From: a bacterium OL-1
Lineage (GTDB): Bacteria > Actinomycetota > Coriobacteriia > Coriobacteriales > Atopobiaceae
DNA: 64,000 nucleotides
Assembly: GCA_000752675.2 (NCBI GenBank)
Contig: LM994626.1
Location: 380,447-444,446 of the forward strand
Direction of reading: 5' to 3'
Shown: piece after piece, positions 35,364 through 44,092 of the stretch
How the letters are laid out: each line of letters opens with the position of its first letter
Numbering within the stretch: position 1 is the first letter of the stretch
Notes under the pieces: generated by a model
The model's input: only the letters and a program-made list of their open reading frames with translations
What the model was told of the DNA's origin: nothing
Databases searched by the model: none
Program-made: the position numbers and the translations under genes

Positions 35364-35927
35364 CTAAAGCTGGCCGACGAGGTCAAGCGAGGGCTTGAGG
35401 GTCTCGGCACCCGGCTGCCACTTGGCGGGACACACCTGGTCGCCGTGCTCGCGCACAAACTTCGCGGCCTGCACCAGGCGCAGGAGGTCCTTGGCGTTGC
35501 GGCCAATGCCGCCGGCGGTGACCTCGTAGACCTGGATCTTGCCGTCGGGGTCAACGATGAAGGCGCCGCGCTCGGCAAGGCCGTCGGCGGGGATCAGGAC
35601 CTCGAAGCCCTCGGCCAGGACGTGGGCGGGGTCAGCGAGCATGGGGTAGGTCACCTTGGAGATGCGCTCGGACTCGTCGTGCCAGGCCTTGTGGACAAAG
35701 TGGGTGTCGCAGGACACGGAGTAGACCTCGCAGCTCTCAGCCTTGAAGGCGTCGTAGTTCTCAGCCAGCTCCTCGAGCTCGGTGGGGCACACAAAGGTGA
35801 AGTCCGCGGGATAGAAGAAGAACAGGGCCCACTTGCCCAGGACGTCAGCCTTGGTGACGGTCTTGAACTCGCCATTCTGGAAGGCCTGGACGGCAAAATC
35901 GCCGATTTCCTTGTTGATGAGGGACAT
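35364..35927 (-). CDS. ahpC: peroxiredoxin AhpC
   Basis: 187-residue typical 2-Cys peroxiredoxin reducing hydrogen and organic peroxides. Peroxidatic Cys47 in PADFTFVCPTELEEL, resolving Cys in DQVCPAKWQPG near 167, and the GGIGRNAKDLLR (F/GGLG-type) motif. ATG 35927 with AAGGAG seven bases upstream. First gene of ahpC-reductase; the PerR/Fur-type regulator gene at 36626 is divergent. Confidence 0.97.
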   Translation of the reverse strand: MSLINKEIGDFAVQAFQNGEFKTVTKADVLGKWALFFFYPADFTFVCPTELEELAENYDAFKAESCEVYSVSCDTHFVHKAWHDESERISKVTYPMLADPAHVLAEGFEVLIPADGLAERGAFIVDPDGKIQVYEVTAGGIGRNAKDLLRLVQAAKFVREHGDQVCPAKWQPGAETLKPSLDLVGQL

Positions 35928-35961
35928 GTGACGCTCCTTCTCTGTGTTGGTGGTTGTCTGC

Positions 35962-36013
35962 GTACCACTATTGGTACTGAGACTTATTATCGACAGTTGA
36001 GAAAGTATTTCAA
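35962..36013 (-). promoter_or_regulatory. ahpC promoter and inverted repeat
   Basis: On the minus strand a -35 TTGAAA (36008-36013) and a -10 GATAAT (35986-35991) are separated by 16 bases, about 60 bases before the ahpC start codon. Just downstream of the -10, GTACC and GGTAC arms (35962-35977) form a small inverted repeat that could bind a regulator. Confidence 0.6.
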
Positions 36014-36066
36014 GCGAGAATTTCGACTTTTTCGGAGGCGGTCCACCTCCTCCCCCTATCCCTCGC

Positions 36067-36479
36067 GTTCTTTAGCGGTATTCGAAAATCGCGTTTCCCG
36101 CCAACTGGGCAAATGCGGCGGCCGATTCTCAGAAACCACTAAAGAATGGTGGGCGGAGGTTGCTGCTGCACGGGGCTAGGGAGATGAGGGGGCGCTGCAC
36201 CAAACTCGGCACTTCTCAGTACTTTTTTGGATTCCTCTTGGTATCACCTCACTGGTGCCTTTTTATCTACCTGCGTCTCCGTAATTCGTTCGGCCCATGT
36301 ACTCGGCAACTCGCGGTAAAAGTACTGAATAGTCTCGTTTTTGGTGCAGCGGGATCCCACCCAAGAGAGCTTGAACCTCTTTTTCTCTCGCTCCTCGCCA
36401 TGCTTTAGCGGTATTTGAGAACCACGCTATCTGCCAACTGGGCAAACGCGGCGGTCGATTCCCAGAAACCGCTAAAGAA
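36067..36479. repeat. two GCCAACTGGGC-core palindromes flanking another inverted repeat
   Basis: Palindromes at 36067-36147 and 36402-36479 share arms (CTTTAGCGGTATT..GA and inverse ending AC.ACTAAAG) and the core GCCAACTGGGCAAA.GCGG at 36100 and about 36433. Between them, a 31-bp sequence beginning TGCACCAAA (36196) recurs inverted at 36318-36348 (shared end CAGTACTTT). No gene is visible in this roughly 700-bp gap between ahpC and the Fur-type gene. Confidence 0.8.
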
Positions 36480-36625
36480 CGGGAGGGGGCCGAGCGGGAT
36501 AAGAGCTCAGAGCCGGCGGCGACACGTAACTCTCGCGTAGTCGCGCTAAATGGTATATAGTCCTAATATTGTTTGGGTAACATCACCGTGTAAGCCAAAG
36601 CCACGCACGGAGAGCAGGAGCAGTC

Positions 36626-37036
36626 ATGGAGAGAAGAAACACGCGCCAGCGGCAGCTGGTGCTTGAGGCGGTGCAGGAGCTGTGCGACCACCCCACCGCC
36701 GACGAGATATACCTTCGCGTCCGCGAGCAGGACGACCACATCAGTCGTGGAACCGTCTATCGCAACCTGCACCTGCTCGCTGACACCGGAGAAATCCTTT
36801 CGGTGAAGACCCCCGGCGGTGAGCGCTTTGACCGCCGCATGGACCACCACGCCCACCTGGTGTGCTCGGAGTGCGGCACCGTGATTGACGTCCCCATGTC
36901 CAAGCAGGACGACTTCTGCCGCCAGATTGAGCGCTCCACCGGCTACGCCAGCGTCTCTACCAGCACCATCCTCACCGGCGTGTGCCCCGCATGCCAGGAG
37001 CGTCTTCGTAAGGCTGCGGGGGCCGAGCAGAGGTAA
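36626..37036 (+). CDS. Fur/PerR-family metalloregulator
   Basis: 136 residues: winged HTH (RQRQLVLEAVQELCDHPTAD, ISRGTVYRNLHLLADTGEIL), the metal-binding DRRMDHHAHLVCSECGTV loop, and a structural zinc site from CSEC and CPAC near 123-126. PerR and Fur cannot be told apart safely by eye, but the divergent ahpC operon on one side and the feo operon on the other make a peroxide- or iron-responsive role likely. ATG 36626, AGGAG upstream. Short for Fur, typical for PerR of anaerobes. Confidence 0.92.
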   Translation: MERRNTRQRQLVLEAVQELCDHPTADEIYLRVREQDDHISRGTVYRNLHLLADTGEILSVKTPGGERFDRRMDHHAHLVCSECGTVIDVPMSKQDDFCRQIERSTGYASVSTSTILTGVCPACQERLRKAAGAEQR

Positions 37037-37043
37037 CAGAACG

Positions 37044-37079
37044 ACGGCCCTCCCCCACGGTTTGGTGGGAAAGGGCCGT
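37044..37079. terminator. bidirectional terminator between fur-like gene and feoB
   Basis: ACGGCCCT and AGGGCCGT form the base of a hairpin with an inner CCCAC/GTGGG stem, placed between the ends of two convergent genes (stops at 37036 and 37092). Confidence 0.7.
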
Positions 37080-37091
37080 CCGGAACGTCAC

Positions 37092-39755
37092 CTAGGCGAC
37101 GGGCTCCTCGGCCAGGTTGTCGAGGATGTGCTCGTCCTTCTCGTCCCACTTGGGCATGGGACGGAAGAGCTGGAACAGCATAAGGGCGAGCAGGGCAAAG
37201 GCGACCACGGTCCAGACCCCAAAGTTCCCAAAGACAAAGAGCTCGTAGAACTGGTTGATGAGGAGGCCAATGACCCAGCCAAAGCCGCACTCGTAGCCAA
37301 TGGCGAACCAGAACCACTTGGGGTCGTCCATCTGGCGGCGGATGGTGCCCATGGCGGCGAAGCACGGCGCGCAGAGCATGTTGAAGGCGACGAAGGCGCA
37401 CATGGCACCAACGTGGAGCGTGCCGGCGATGGTGAACATGTTGGCGAAGCCCTGCCACATAGAGACGGAGTTCTCGGTAGCGTCACCGAGCCCGTACAGG
37501 ACGCCAAAGGTGGAGACCAGGTTCTCCTTGGCGATGAGGGCCGAGATGGTGGACGCGGTGGCCTGCCAGTTGCCAAAGCCAAGCGGAGCGAAGATGAAAC
37601 TCAGCGCGCCGCCGATGCCGGCGAGGATCGAGTAGTCCATGTACGTCTCGGGCGCGCCGTCCATGGCCTGCAGGAAGCCGAAGGAGCCGTCGCCACCCTC
37701 CCAGCCGGCCAGGCCAAAGTTGGAAAGCGCCCAGATGCCCACGGCGGCCGCAAAGATGATCGTGCCCGCCTTCTTGACGTAGGCCGAGACGCGCTCCCAC
37801 ACGTGCAGTGCCCAGCTCTTGATGGCGGGCATGTGGTAGTCGGGCAGCTCCATCACAAAGGGGGTGGGCTCGCCGGCAAAGCGCTTGGTCTTCTTGAGCA
37901 TCACGGCCGAGATGATGATGGCGACGATGCCCATGAGGTAGAACATCGGGGCAACCCACCACATGTCGGAGCCACCGGCAAGGACGCCCATGACCAGAGC
38001 GATGATGGGGAGCTTGGCGGAGCAGGGGATCATGGTGGTGAGCATGGCCGTCATGCGACGGTCGCGCTCGTTCTCGATGGTCTTGGTGGCAAGGACGCCC
38101 GGGACGCCGCAGCCGGAGGACACGATCATGGGGATGAAGGACTTGCCGGAGAGGCCAAAGCGACGGAAGACGCGATCCATGACGAAGGCCACACGGCTCA
38201 TGTAGCCGCAGTCCTCAAGGAAGCAGAGTATGACAAAGAGGACGAAGATCTGCGGGATGAAGCCCAGGACCGAGCCCACGCCGCCGATGATGCCGTCGAC
38301 CACAAGCGACACCACCACATCGGAGGCCCCGGCGCCGGTGAGCCAGCCGGTCACGGCGTTGGGGATGGAGTCCACAAAGCCGTCGTAGTCATGCTGGTCG
38401 GGCTCGGGGGTGTCGACAGCGGTGGCAAAGTCCGCCTCGGTGACCGTGGGGAGGACGTCCAGCTCCTGGCCCTCGGCAAGCACGGGGTTGCCGTCCTCGT
38501 CGAGCGTGGTGATGACGTTGCCCTCGGTGTCGAGGTAGTTGCCGTCGGCGTCCGTCACGGGAACGTCCGTGGCCACGACGCCGGCCTTCTCGGCGGCCTC
38601 CTCGAACTCGGTGATGGTGGCCTCGTTGCCTGCGGTCTGCGGGTCCGCGTCGATGGCGTCCTGCACGCCGTCGGTGTCGACGCCGGCCTCCTCGGCCGCG
38701 GCAATGTAGCCGGAGATCTGGTCGGTGTAGTGGGCGTCCTGCCACGCCTCGTCGGCCTCCTCAAAGGCGGCCTGGCCGCTGCCGCTCACAAAGAAGCCAT
38801 CGGAGAAGAGGTTGTCGTTCACCCAGTCCGTGGCGGGAGTGCCCACGGCGACAAGAGCAACCCAGTACACGCCGATCATGATGGCAATGAAGATGGGCAG
38901 GCCAAGCACGCGGTTGGTGACCACGCGGTCGATCTTCTCGGAGACGGTGAGCTTGCCCGGCGCCTTGACCACGCATGCGTCCATGACCGTGGCGATCCAC
39001 TCGTAGCGCTCGGAGGTGATGATGGACTCGGAGTCGTCGTCGCGGTCCTGCTCGATGGCCTCGATGACCTTCTCCATGCTGGCAAGCTGCTGCTTGGAGA
39101 GCCCGAGGGACTCGATGGCGGCTGAGTCGCGCTCGAAGACCTTGATGGAGTACCAGCGGAGAAGGTCTGGCGCGCAGGAGCCGGCGATGGTGCTGGCGAT
39201 GGTCTGGAGCGCGTCCTCGACCTCGGGCGAGAAGCACTTCACGCCCTGGGCCACCTTGTTGGCACGGCCCGAGGCGACGGCGGTGCCCACCAGCGTATCG
39301 AGGTTCTTGGAGCGCAGCGCCGAGACCTCTACCACGGGCACACCGAGCATCTTGGAGAGGCGCTTGGAGTCGATCTTCTCGCCACGCTGCTCGAGCAGGT
39401 CGCACATGTTGAGACCCACGACCACGGGGCGGCCGGTCTCGAGAAGCTGCGTGGTGAGGTAGAGGTTGCGCTCGATGTTGGTGACATCCACGAGGTCGAT
39501 GATGGCGCTCGGACGGCCGGAGATGATGAAGTCGCGCGAGACGACCTCCTCCGGCGAGTAGGGGGAGAGCGAGTAGATGCCCGGAAGGTCCGTGAAGAGC
39601 ACATCGGCGTCCTTCTTCCAGACGGCCTCCTTCTTCTCCACGGTGACGCCCGGCCAGTTGCCCACGTAGCCGTTCGAGCCGGTGAGCTCGTTGAACAGCG
39701 TGGTCTTGCCGCAGTTGGGGTTGCCAGCCAGGGCTATGTCGATCTTCTCTGCCAT
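37092..39755 (-). CDS. feoB: ferrous iron transporter FeoB
   Basis: 887 residues. N-terminal GTPase: G1 GNPNCGKTT, G3 DLPGIYSLSPYSPEE, G4 NMCD; then a helical spacer and membrane core with the Gate motifs (SSGCGVPGV, TMIPCSAKLPII). It imports Fe(II). Unusual is an about 125-residue acidic, Ala/Asp/Glu-rich segment (about residues 325-455; DNA 38385-38790) between the first and second membrane parts, where most FeoB have a short loop; predicted to lie outside the membrane. ATG 39755 with AAGG upstream. Last gene of feoA-feoA-feoB. Confidence 0.96.
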   Translation of the reverse strand: MAEKIDIALAGNPNCGKTTLFNELTGSNGYVGNWPGVTVEKKEAVWKKDADVLFTDLPGIYSLSPYSPEEVVSRDFIISGRPSAIIDLVDVTNIERNLYLTTQLLETGRPVVVGLNMCDLLEQRGEKIDSKRLSKMLGVPVVEVSALRSKNLDTLVGTAVASGRANKVAQGVKCFSPEVEDALQTIASTIAGSCAPDLLRWYSIKVFERDSAAIESLGLSKQQLASMEKVIEAIEQDRDDDSESIITSERYEWIATVMDACVVKAPGKLTVSEKIDRVVTNRVLGLPIFIAIMIGVYWVALVAVGTPATDWVNDNLFSDGFFVSGSGQAAFEEADEAWQDAHYTDQISGYIAAAEEAGVDTDGVQDAIDADPQTAGNEATITEFEEAAEKAGVVATDVPVTDADGNYLDTEGNVITTLDEDGNPVLAEGQELDVLPTVTEADFATAVDTPEPDQHDYDGFVDSIPNAVTGWLTGAGASDVVVSLVVDGIIGGVGSVLGFIPQIFVLFVILCFLEDCGYMSRVAFVMDRVFRRFGLSGKSFIPMIVSSGCGVPGVLATKTIENERDRRMTAMLTTMIPCSAKLPIIALVMGVLAGGSDMWWVAPMFYLMGIVAIIISAVMLKKTKRFAGEPTPFVMELPDYHMPAIKSWALHVWERVSAYVKKAGTIIFAAAVGIWALSNFGLAGWEGGDGSFGFLQAMDGAPETYMDYSILAGIGGALSFIFAPLGFGNWQATASTISALIAKENLVSTFGVLYGLGDATENSVSMWQGFANMFTIAGTLHVGAMCAFVAFNMLCAPCFAAMGTIRRQMDDPKWFWFAIGYECGFGWVIGLLINQFYELFVFGNFGVWTVVAFALLALMLFQLFRPMPKWDEKDEHILDNLAEEPVA

Positions 39756-39922
39756 GCCTTGCCTTTCCTGTTGTGTGGCGTGCGAGTTGCGTGCGGACCG
39801 CCTTACGACGGCTGAGCTTCTCTCGGCTAACTGTTACCTGCGTGGTGCTAATTGTTAGAGTTGGTTAACTTAATGTGCCAAAACATGAGGGCCTGTGCCC
39901 CCGGTACTCTCAACGCTGCCTG

Positions 39923-40177
39923 CTACGCGACACCCTGGGCAGCTGCCTTCTCCACGTCTGTGACCTCGACGCTGGAGGCCTCGTCCTTGCGCAGCGACAG
40001 CTCGTAGCCGCGCACGGTAACCTCGATGGGGTCGCCCAGGGGTGCAACCTTGCGCACGTAGACGTGCGTGCCCTTGGTGATGCCCATGTCCATGATTCGA
40101 CGCTTAATGGCGCCCGTGCCGCTGAGCTTCGAGACCGTGCAGGTCTCCCCCACGCGCACGTCCTTGAGACTTGCCAT
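39923..40177 (-). CDS. feoA: FeoA-family protein (second copy)
   Basis: 84-residue SH3-like protein that assists FeoB: VRVGETCTVSKLSGTGAIKR, RIMDMGITKGTHVYVRKVAP, GDPIEVTVRGYELSLRKDEA. ATG 40177 with AAAGGGAG upstream; the frame runs further upstream without coding look. Lies 168 bases before feoB. Confidence 0.94.
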   Translation of the reverse strand: MASLKDVRVGETCTVSKLSGTGAIKRRIMDMGITKGTHVYVRKVAPLGDPIEVTVRGYELSLRKDEASSVEVTDVEKAAAQGVA

Positions 40178-40277
40178 GCTCTCCCTTTCTTCATGCCGCA
40201 CGCCGCGCATGCAGTTACGCGCTGCCTGCGGCGATTGATAAACGATTGCGATTGCTAGCCGGCGGGCCGGCGTGGCG

Positions 40278-40589
40278 CTAGTACGTGACGATGCGCATGG
40301 CCATGTCGCGGCCGATGCCAAAGGTGGAGCCCTTGACGCTTACCACCACGTCGCCGTTCACGCGCGAGACGACCTTGACCTTGGCACCCTCGACAAAGCC
40401 CATCTCCGAGAGGTGCTGGCGCAGCGTTGCGGTGCCGCGCACCTTGAGGACGCGGATCGTCTCGCCCTCGCTCACCATTGCCAGGGGAAGCTGGGCACCC
40501 CTCCCGATGGTCGTTGCCTCCACACGCGCGCCCGCCCGACTGGCGGGGTTGCTGCCTGTCATTACGGCATCAGCCTCCATGGTCGACAT
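40278..40589 (-). CDS. feoA: FeoA-family protein (first copy)
   Basis: 103 residues with a non-conserved N-terminal extension of about 32 residues and then a FeoA domain: LAMVSEGETIRVLKVRG, LSEMGFVEGAKVKVVSRVNG, DVVVSVKGSTFGIGRDMAMR. ATG 40589 with GGGAG. First gene of the operon. Two FeoA copies with different N-termini are common in anaerobes. Confidence 0.92.
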   Translation of the reverse strand: MSTMEADAVMTGSNPASRAGARVEATTIGRGAQLPLAMVSEGETIRVLKVRGTATLRQHLSEMGFVEGAKVKVVSRVNGDVVVSVKGSTFGIGRDMAMRIVTY

Positions 40590-40665
40590 CGCAACTCCCT
40601 TCTCGGCTCTCTACGGCCCTTCCGGCTGGCAGCGGCCTCCCTGCTGGCCGTGCAAGTTGTACGAA

Positions 40666-40694
40666 GCTAACTCATAAGTAGTATAAGGCTAACT
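40666..40694 (-). promoter_or_regulatory. feo promoter with paired GCTAACT sites
   Basis: A -10 TATACT (40680-40685, minus strand) is bracketed by two direct GCTAACT heptamers at 40666-40672 and 40688-40694, exactly 22 bp (two turns) apart. Related GGTTAACTT sequence lies in the feoA-feoB gap at about 39863-39871. The position suits an iron-dependent repressor of DtxR or Fur type; TTAGGC/GCTAA half-sites favour DtxR slightly. No clear -35 is seen. Confidence 0.55.
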
Positions 40695-40867
40695 TGCTGC
40701 AAGTCGTGCGAGAAAGTTATCTATTCTCAACTATTGTGGCAAAAGCGCAGGTATCCGGTTTGCAATGTGCTTGTCGCCAGTCCATTTGGACGGGACGTAC
40801 GAGGTCTGGCGCACATGGTGGCGAGAATGACGAGGCGCGAGCGCTCCTCGGCTGACCCTCTCCGCGG

Positions 40868-40976
40868 TGCCGCGGATTCCGAACAGATAGGCCCCTCTAA
40901 CCGATCTGAATCTGCAGGATAGAAGCAATGTTGCATTTTCCGATTGGTTAGGCTGGCTTAAACAATCGAAATTTGC
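40868..40976. repeat. quartet of TGCA...GATTGGTTAG units
   Basis: Two imperfect hairpins: 40877-40890 with 40897-40910, and 40937-40951 with 40957-40971. Direct units end 61 bp apart (40890, 40951) and inverted units start 60 bp apart (40897, 40957). Same unit family as 21.1 kb. Gene-free stretch between the feo promoter and the MFS remnant. Confidence 0.8.
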
Positions 40977-41044
40977 AGGGCATTTGGAAACCGCGGCATT
41001 GCCGAGAAGAGCCGCGGCCAGCGGGGCGTTGGCGTTTCTCGGCA

Positions 41045-41089
41045 CAAATAACGACCCGCCGCCGGGCCAAGTGCCCAACGGCGGGTCGT
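41045..41089 (-). terminator. terminator after the MFS remnant and topoisomerase gene
   Basis: ACGACCCGCCG and CGGCGGGTCGT form an 11-bp stem; on the minus strand it is followed by TATTTG. It lies 33 bases after the remnant's stop codon. Confidence 0.75.
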
Positions 41090-41121
41090 CGCAACAATCG
41101 CAAGAGCCGAGTGCCAATAAC

Positions 41122-41466
41122 CTACGCCTCGAACTCCATGTCCTTGCTCTCCTTGATGAGCAGCAGCGCGACAAGCGCAACCACGGACATCGCGAGAAGG
41201 TACCAGCCCACGCCCTGGATGCCAAACGCAAGCACCAGCGCAGTCGCGATGGTGGGCGCAAACGCGCCGCCCAGGATCGACGAGAGGTTGTATGCCAGGC
41301 CGGAGCCAGAGTAGCGCACATTTGCCGGGAAGAGCTCGGGCAGGTAGGCGCCACACGGCCCAAACAGGCCGCCCATCAGGCAGAAGCCAACGGCGAGGAA
41401 GGCAAACACGCTGGCCGCGTTCTGCGTCGCAAGGAGCTGCGGCGTCAACAAGGCGAAAGGCGACCG
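41122..41466 (-). pseudogene. MFS (MHS-type) transporter, C-terminal remnant
   Basis: About 110 residues that match only the last three or four helices of a metabolite:H+ symporter: GGLFGPCGAYLPELFPANVR is the conserved loop between helices 10 and 11, followed by SGSGLAYNLSSILGGAFAPT. An in-frame stop lies just upstream and the topoisomerase gene ends 15 bases away, so about 300 N-terminal residues are gone. A clean 5' truncation, probably by deletion fused next to topA. Confidence 0.85.
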
Positions 41467-41480
41467 CTACCCCGCCCCCG

Positions 41481-44048
41481 CTATGCCTTCTTGCTTCGAG
41501 AGGAGCCCGCGCTACCGCGTCGAGAGGTGCTGCGCCCTGTGGCCTTGCTGCGCCCTGTGGCCTTGCTGCGACCAGCGGCCCCACGCGCACCGCGGGTGCT
41601 GGCGGCGGCCTTCTTCTCCCTGCTCGGGCAGTCCATGTTCACGCAGATGCGCCACGGCCCGCGCTGCGTCACCACCTCGACGATGGGCGCGCCGCACTCG
41701 GGGCAGGTCTCGCCCGTGGCGTGCAGCTCGCCGCGCTGAGGCAGGGGGTAGCTCGTGCCGCACTCGTCGTAGTTGGTGCAGCGAATAAAGCGCTTTCCGC
41801 TCTTCTCGGACTTGTGCGCCACAAGATCGCCGTGACGACCGGCCGCCTTGCACGCTGCGCACTCCCCCACCACGATGTCGGGCTCGCGGTTGGTGGGGCA
41901 CGCCGGATTGATGCAGGTCTCGTACGGACGGTTGCGGAACGGGTGCACCTTCACGCGCGGCGCACCGCACTCCAGGCACACGCCCGCCTCGCCCTCGATA
42001 GGCTCGATGCGGCCCTTGGGCAGCGGGTACGTTACGTCACAGTCGGGCCAGCCCATGCAGCCGGCAAAGCTCCCGCGCGTCTTGGCAGACGTCTTCACCA
42101 CCAGGTCGCGTCCGCACTTGGGGCACACGCCAATCTTGGCGTCGGCGGTCACGGCGTCGGCGATGGCCTCGGAGAGGTCGTCCTTGTGGTCGATGAGCCC
42201 GTCCATCATGCCGGCGAGAAGCGCACGAGAGTGATCCACGACCTGCGCCTGGGTATCCACGCCCTCGGCAACCTTGGTCATGTCGCCCTCGAGCTCAGCG
42301 GTCATCTCGGGCGTGGTGATGCGCGGCGCGTAGCTGGTAAGCGCGTCGATGATGGCCATGCCAAGCTTGCTGGGCTCGGCGGGATCGTTCTTGAGGTACT
42401 TCACGTCATAGAGGCGCTGGATAATCGAGGCGCGCGTGGACTTGGTGCCAAGCCCTCGCTTCTCCATCTCCTGGATGAGCTTGCCCTGACTGTAGCGTGC
42501 GGGTGGCTCGGTCTGCTTGGCGTCAAGCGACATGGAGGTGACGTCGCAGGTATCACCCTCGTTTAGCTCGGGCAGCTGGTCGTCCTTCTTGAGGCCGTAG
42601 GGGTAAATGGCACGGAACCCCGGCACCGCCAGCACGTTGCCCGTGGCAACGAAGGGCTCACCGGCAACGTCCAGCTCGACCTTGGTCCCGGCAATCGTTG
42701 CCGGCCCCATGAGCGTAGCCAGGAAGCGTCGCGCGATGAGGTTGTAGAGCTTCCACTCCGCGGGCTGCAGGTTGTCCGGGTTGGCGGCGCCGGTGGGATA
42801 GATGGGCGGGTGGTCGGTTGTCTCCTGCTTGCCGCGCGTGGCATGGAGCGTGCCCTGGCCGAGAAGCGCCTTGCACGTGGGCGCAAACTGCGGCACCGAG
42901 GAGAGCGTGCGCACGCACTCGCGCAGGTCGAGCGACGACGGGTAGACGGTGTTGTCCACGCGCGGGTACGAGATGAGGCCGTCCATGTAGAGTGACTCGG
43001 CCAGGCGCATGGCACGTGCGGGCGAGATGCCCTCGGCCGCCGCGGCTGCCTGCATGGACGTGGTGTTGAAGGGCACCGGCGGGTTCACGCGGCGCGTCTT
43101 GCGCGTGACCGCACGCACGGTGGCGGTCTTCGCGTCGCGCACGTGGCCATAGGCCTTCTCGGCAGCGTCATGGTCGGTGAAGCGTGCGGTGGTGTGCGTG
43201 ATGCGGAACGGGTCGGAGTCCGCGTGCGTGGCCTCGCCCGAGAGGACCCAGTAGTCCTCGGGCACGAAGGCCATGCGCTCGCGCTCGCGCTCCACCACCA
43301 GGGCAAGCGTGGGAGTCTGCACGCGGCCGGCCGAGCGGGTGTTGCCCAGGCCGCCAAAGCGCACGCAGGTGAGGTAACGCGTGAGCACGGCGCCCCAGAT
43401 GAGGTCGATGTGCTGGCGGCTCTCGCCCGCATCTGCAAGGTCCTGGTCGAGCGCCACCAGGTTGTCGAACGCGTGGTCTATCTCGGCCTTGGTGAAGGCG
43501 GAGTAGCGCGCGCGAGAGACATTCACATCTGGCGCCACCGAGAGAATCTGCTTGAGGGCATCCGAGCCGATAAGCTCGCCCTCGCGGTCGAAGTCCGTGC
43601 CAATGATGACCGAGTCCGCCTTCTTGGCAAGGTTCTTGAGCGAGCGGATGATCTCCTTCTCGGCTGGAAGCTTCTCGATGGGGGCCCACACCAGGTACGG
43701 CAGGCTTGGGATCTTCCAACCCTTGATGTCCACGCCATCGGCCAGGAAGGGCTTGCGCTTGGTGGCAAATGGCGGACGAGCAAGGCCATCAGGCACATCT
43801 GCCGGCAGGTGCTCGCCCTCGGCGGTGAGGCCGTACCAGCCCTCCTGCGAGTCAAACTTGAGCTCGGGCGGGAAGTCCGGCTGCATAATGTGACCGCGCA
43901 GGCCTATGGTCACCCAGTCCTCCCCGCCCTTCCTAAAGCGGTAGATGGGCGTGTTGTAGACCTTGTCCGCCTTGGGCTTGCCGGACTCGGAGAGGAGCCT
44001 GGCGATCTGCTGGGCGGCATCGTTCTTCTCGGTGACGACAAGGATCAA
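41481..44048 (-). CDS. topA: type IA DNA topoisomerase I, archaeal-like
   Basis: 855 residues relaxing negative supercoils. N-terminal toprim MILVVTEKNDAAQQIARLL with acidic metal ligands in IGTDFDREGELI, catalytic tyrosine Y361 in DGLISYPRVDNTVYP, and at least four zinc-ribbon-like Cys clusters near 635-790 (CPKCGRD, CLECGAP, CAACKAA, CPECGAP). The basic tail has a short DNA-level tandem repeat coding RSKATGRSKATGRST. The N-terminus resembles archaeal/TopA-Ia enzymes more than the usual actinobacterial MAKK...VESPAKA type. ATG 44048; weak ribosome site. Confidence 0.92.
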   Translation of the reverse strand: MILVVTEKNDAAQQIARLLSESGKPKADKVYNTPIYRFRKGGEDWVTIGLRGHIMQPDFPPELKFDSQEGWYGLTAEGEHLPADVPDGLARPPFATKRKPFLADGVDIKGWKIPSLPYLVWAPIEKLPAEKEIIRSLKNLAKKADSVIIGTDFDREGELIGSDALKQILSVAPDVNVSRARYSAFTKAEIDHAFDNLVALDQDLADAGESRQHIDLIWGAVLTRYLTCVRFGGLGNTRSAGRVQTPTLALVVERERERMAFVPEDYWVLSGEATHADSDPFRITHTTARFTDHDAAEKAYGHVRDAKTATVRAVTRKTRRVNPPVPFNTTSMQAAAAAEGISPARAMRLAESLYMDGLISYPRVDNTVYPSSLDLRECVRTLSSVPQFAPTCKALLGQGTLHATRGKQETTDHPPIYPTGAANPDNLQPAEWKLYNLIARRFLATLMGPATIAGTKVELDVAGEPFVATGNVLAVPGFRAIYPYGLKKDDQLPELNEGDTCDVTSMSLDAKQTEPPARYSQGKLIQEMEKRGLGTKSTRASIIQRLYDVKYLKNDPAEPSKLGMAIIDALTSYAPRITTPEMTAELEGDMTKVAEGVDTQAQVVDHSRALLAGMMDGLIDHKDDLSEAIADAVTADAKIGVCPKCGRDLVVKTSAKTRGSFAGCMGWPDCDVTYPLPKGRIEPIEGEAGVCLECGAPRVKVHPFRNRPYETCINPACPTNREPDIVVGECAACKAAGRHGDLVAHKSEKSGKRFIRCTNYDECGTSYPLPQRGELHATGETCPECGAPIVEVVTQRGPWRICVNMDCPSREKKAAASTRGARGAAGRSKATGRSKATGRSTSRRGSAGSSRSKKA

Positions 44049-44092
44049 AGAACATTACCTCGCTTGCTTCGTGACGGCAGAGTCCCCCTAGT

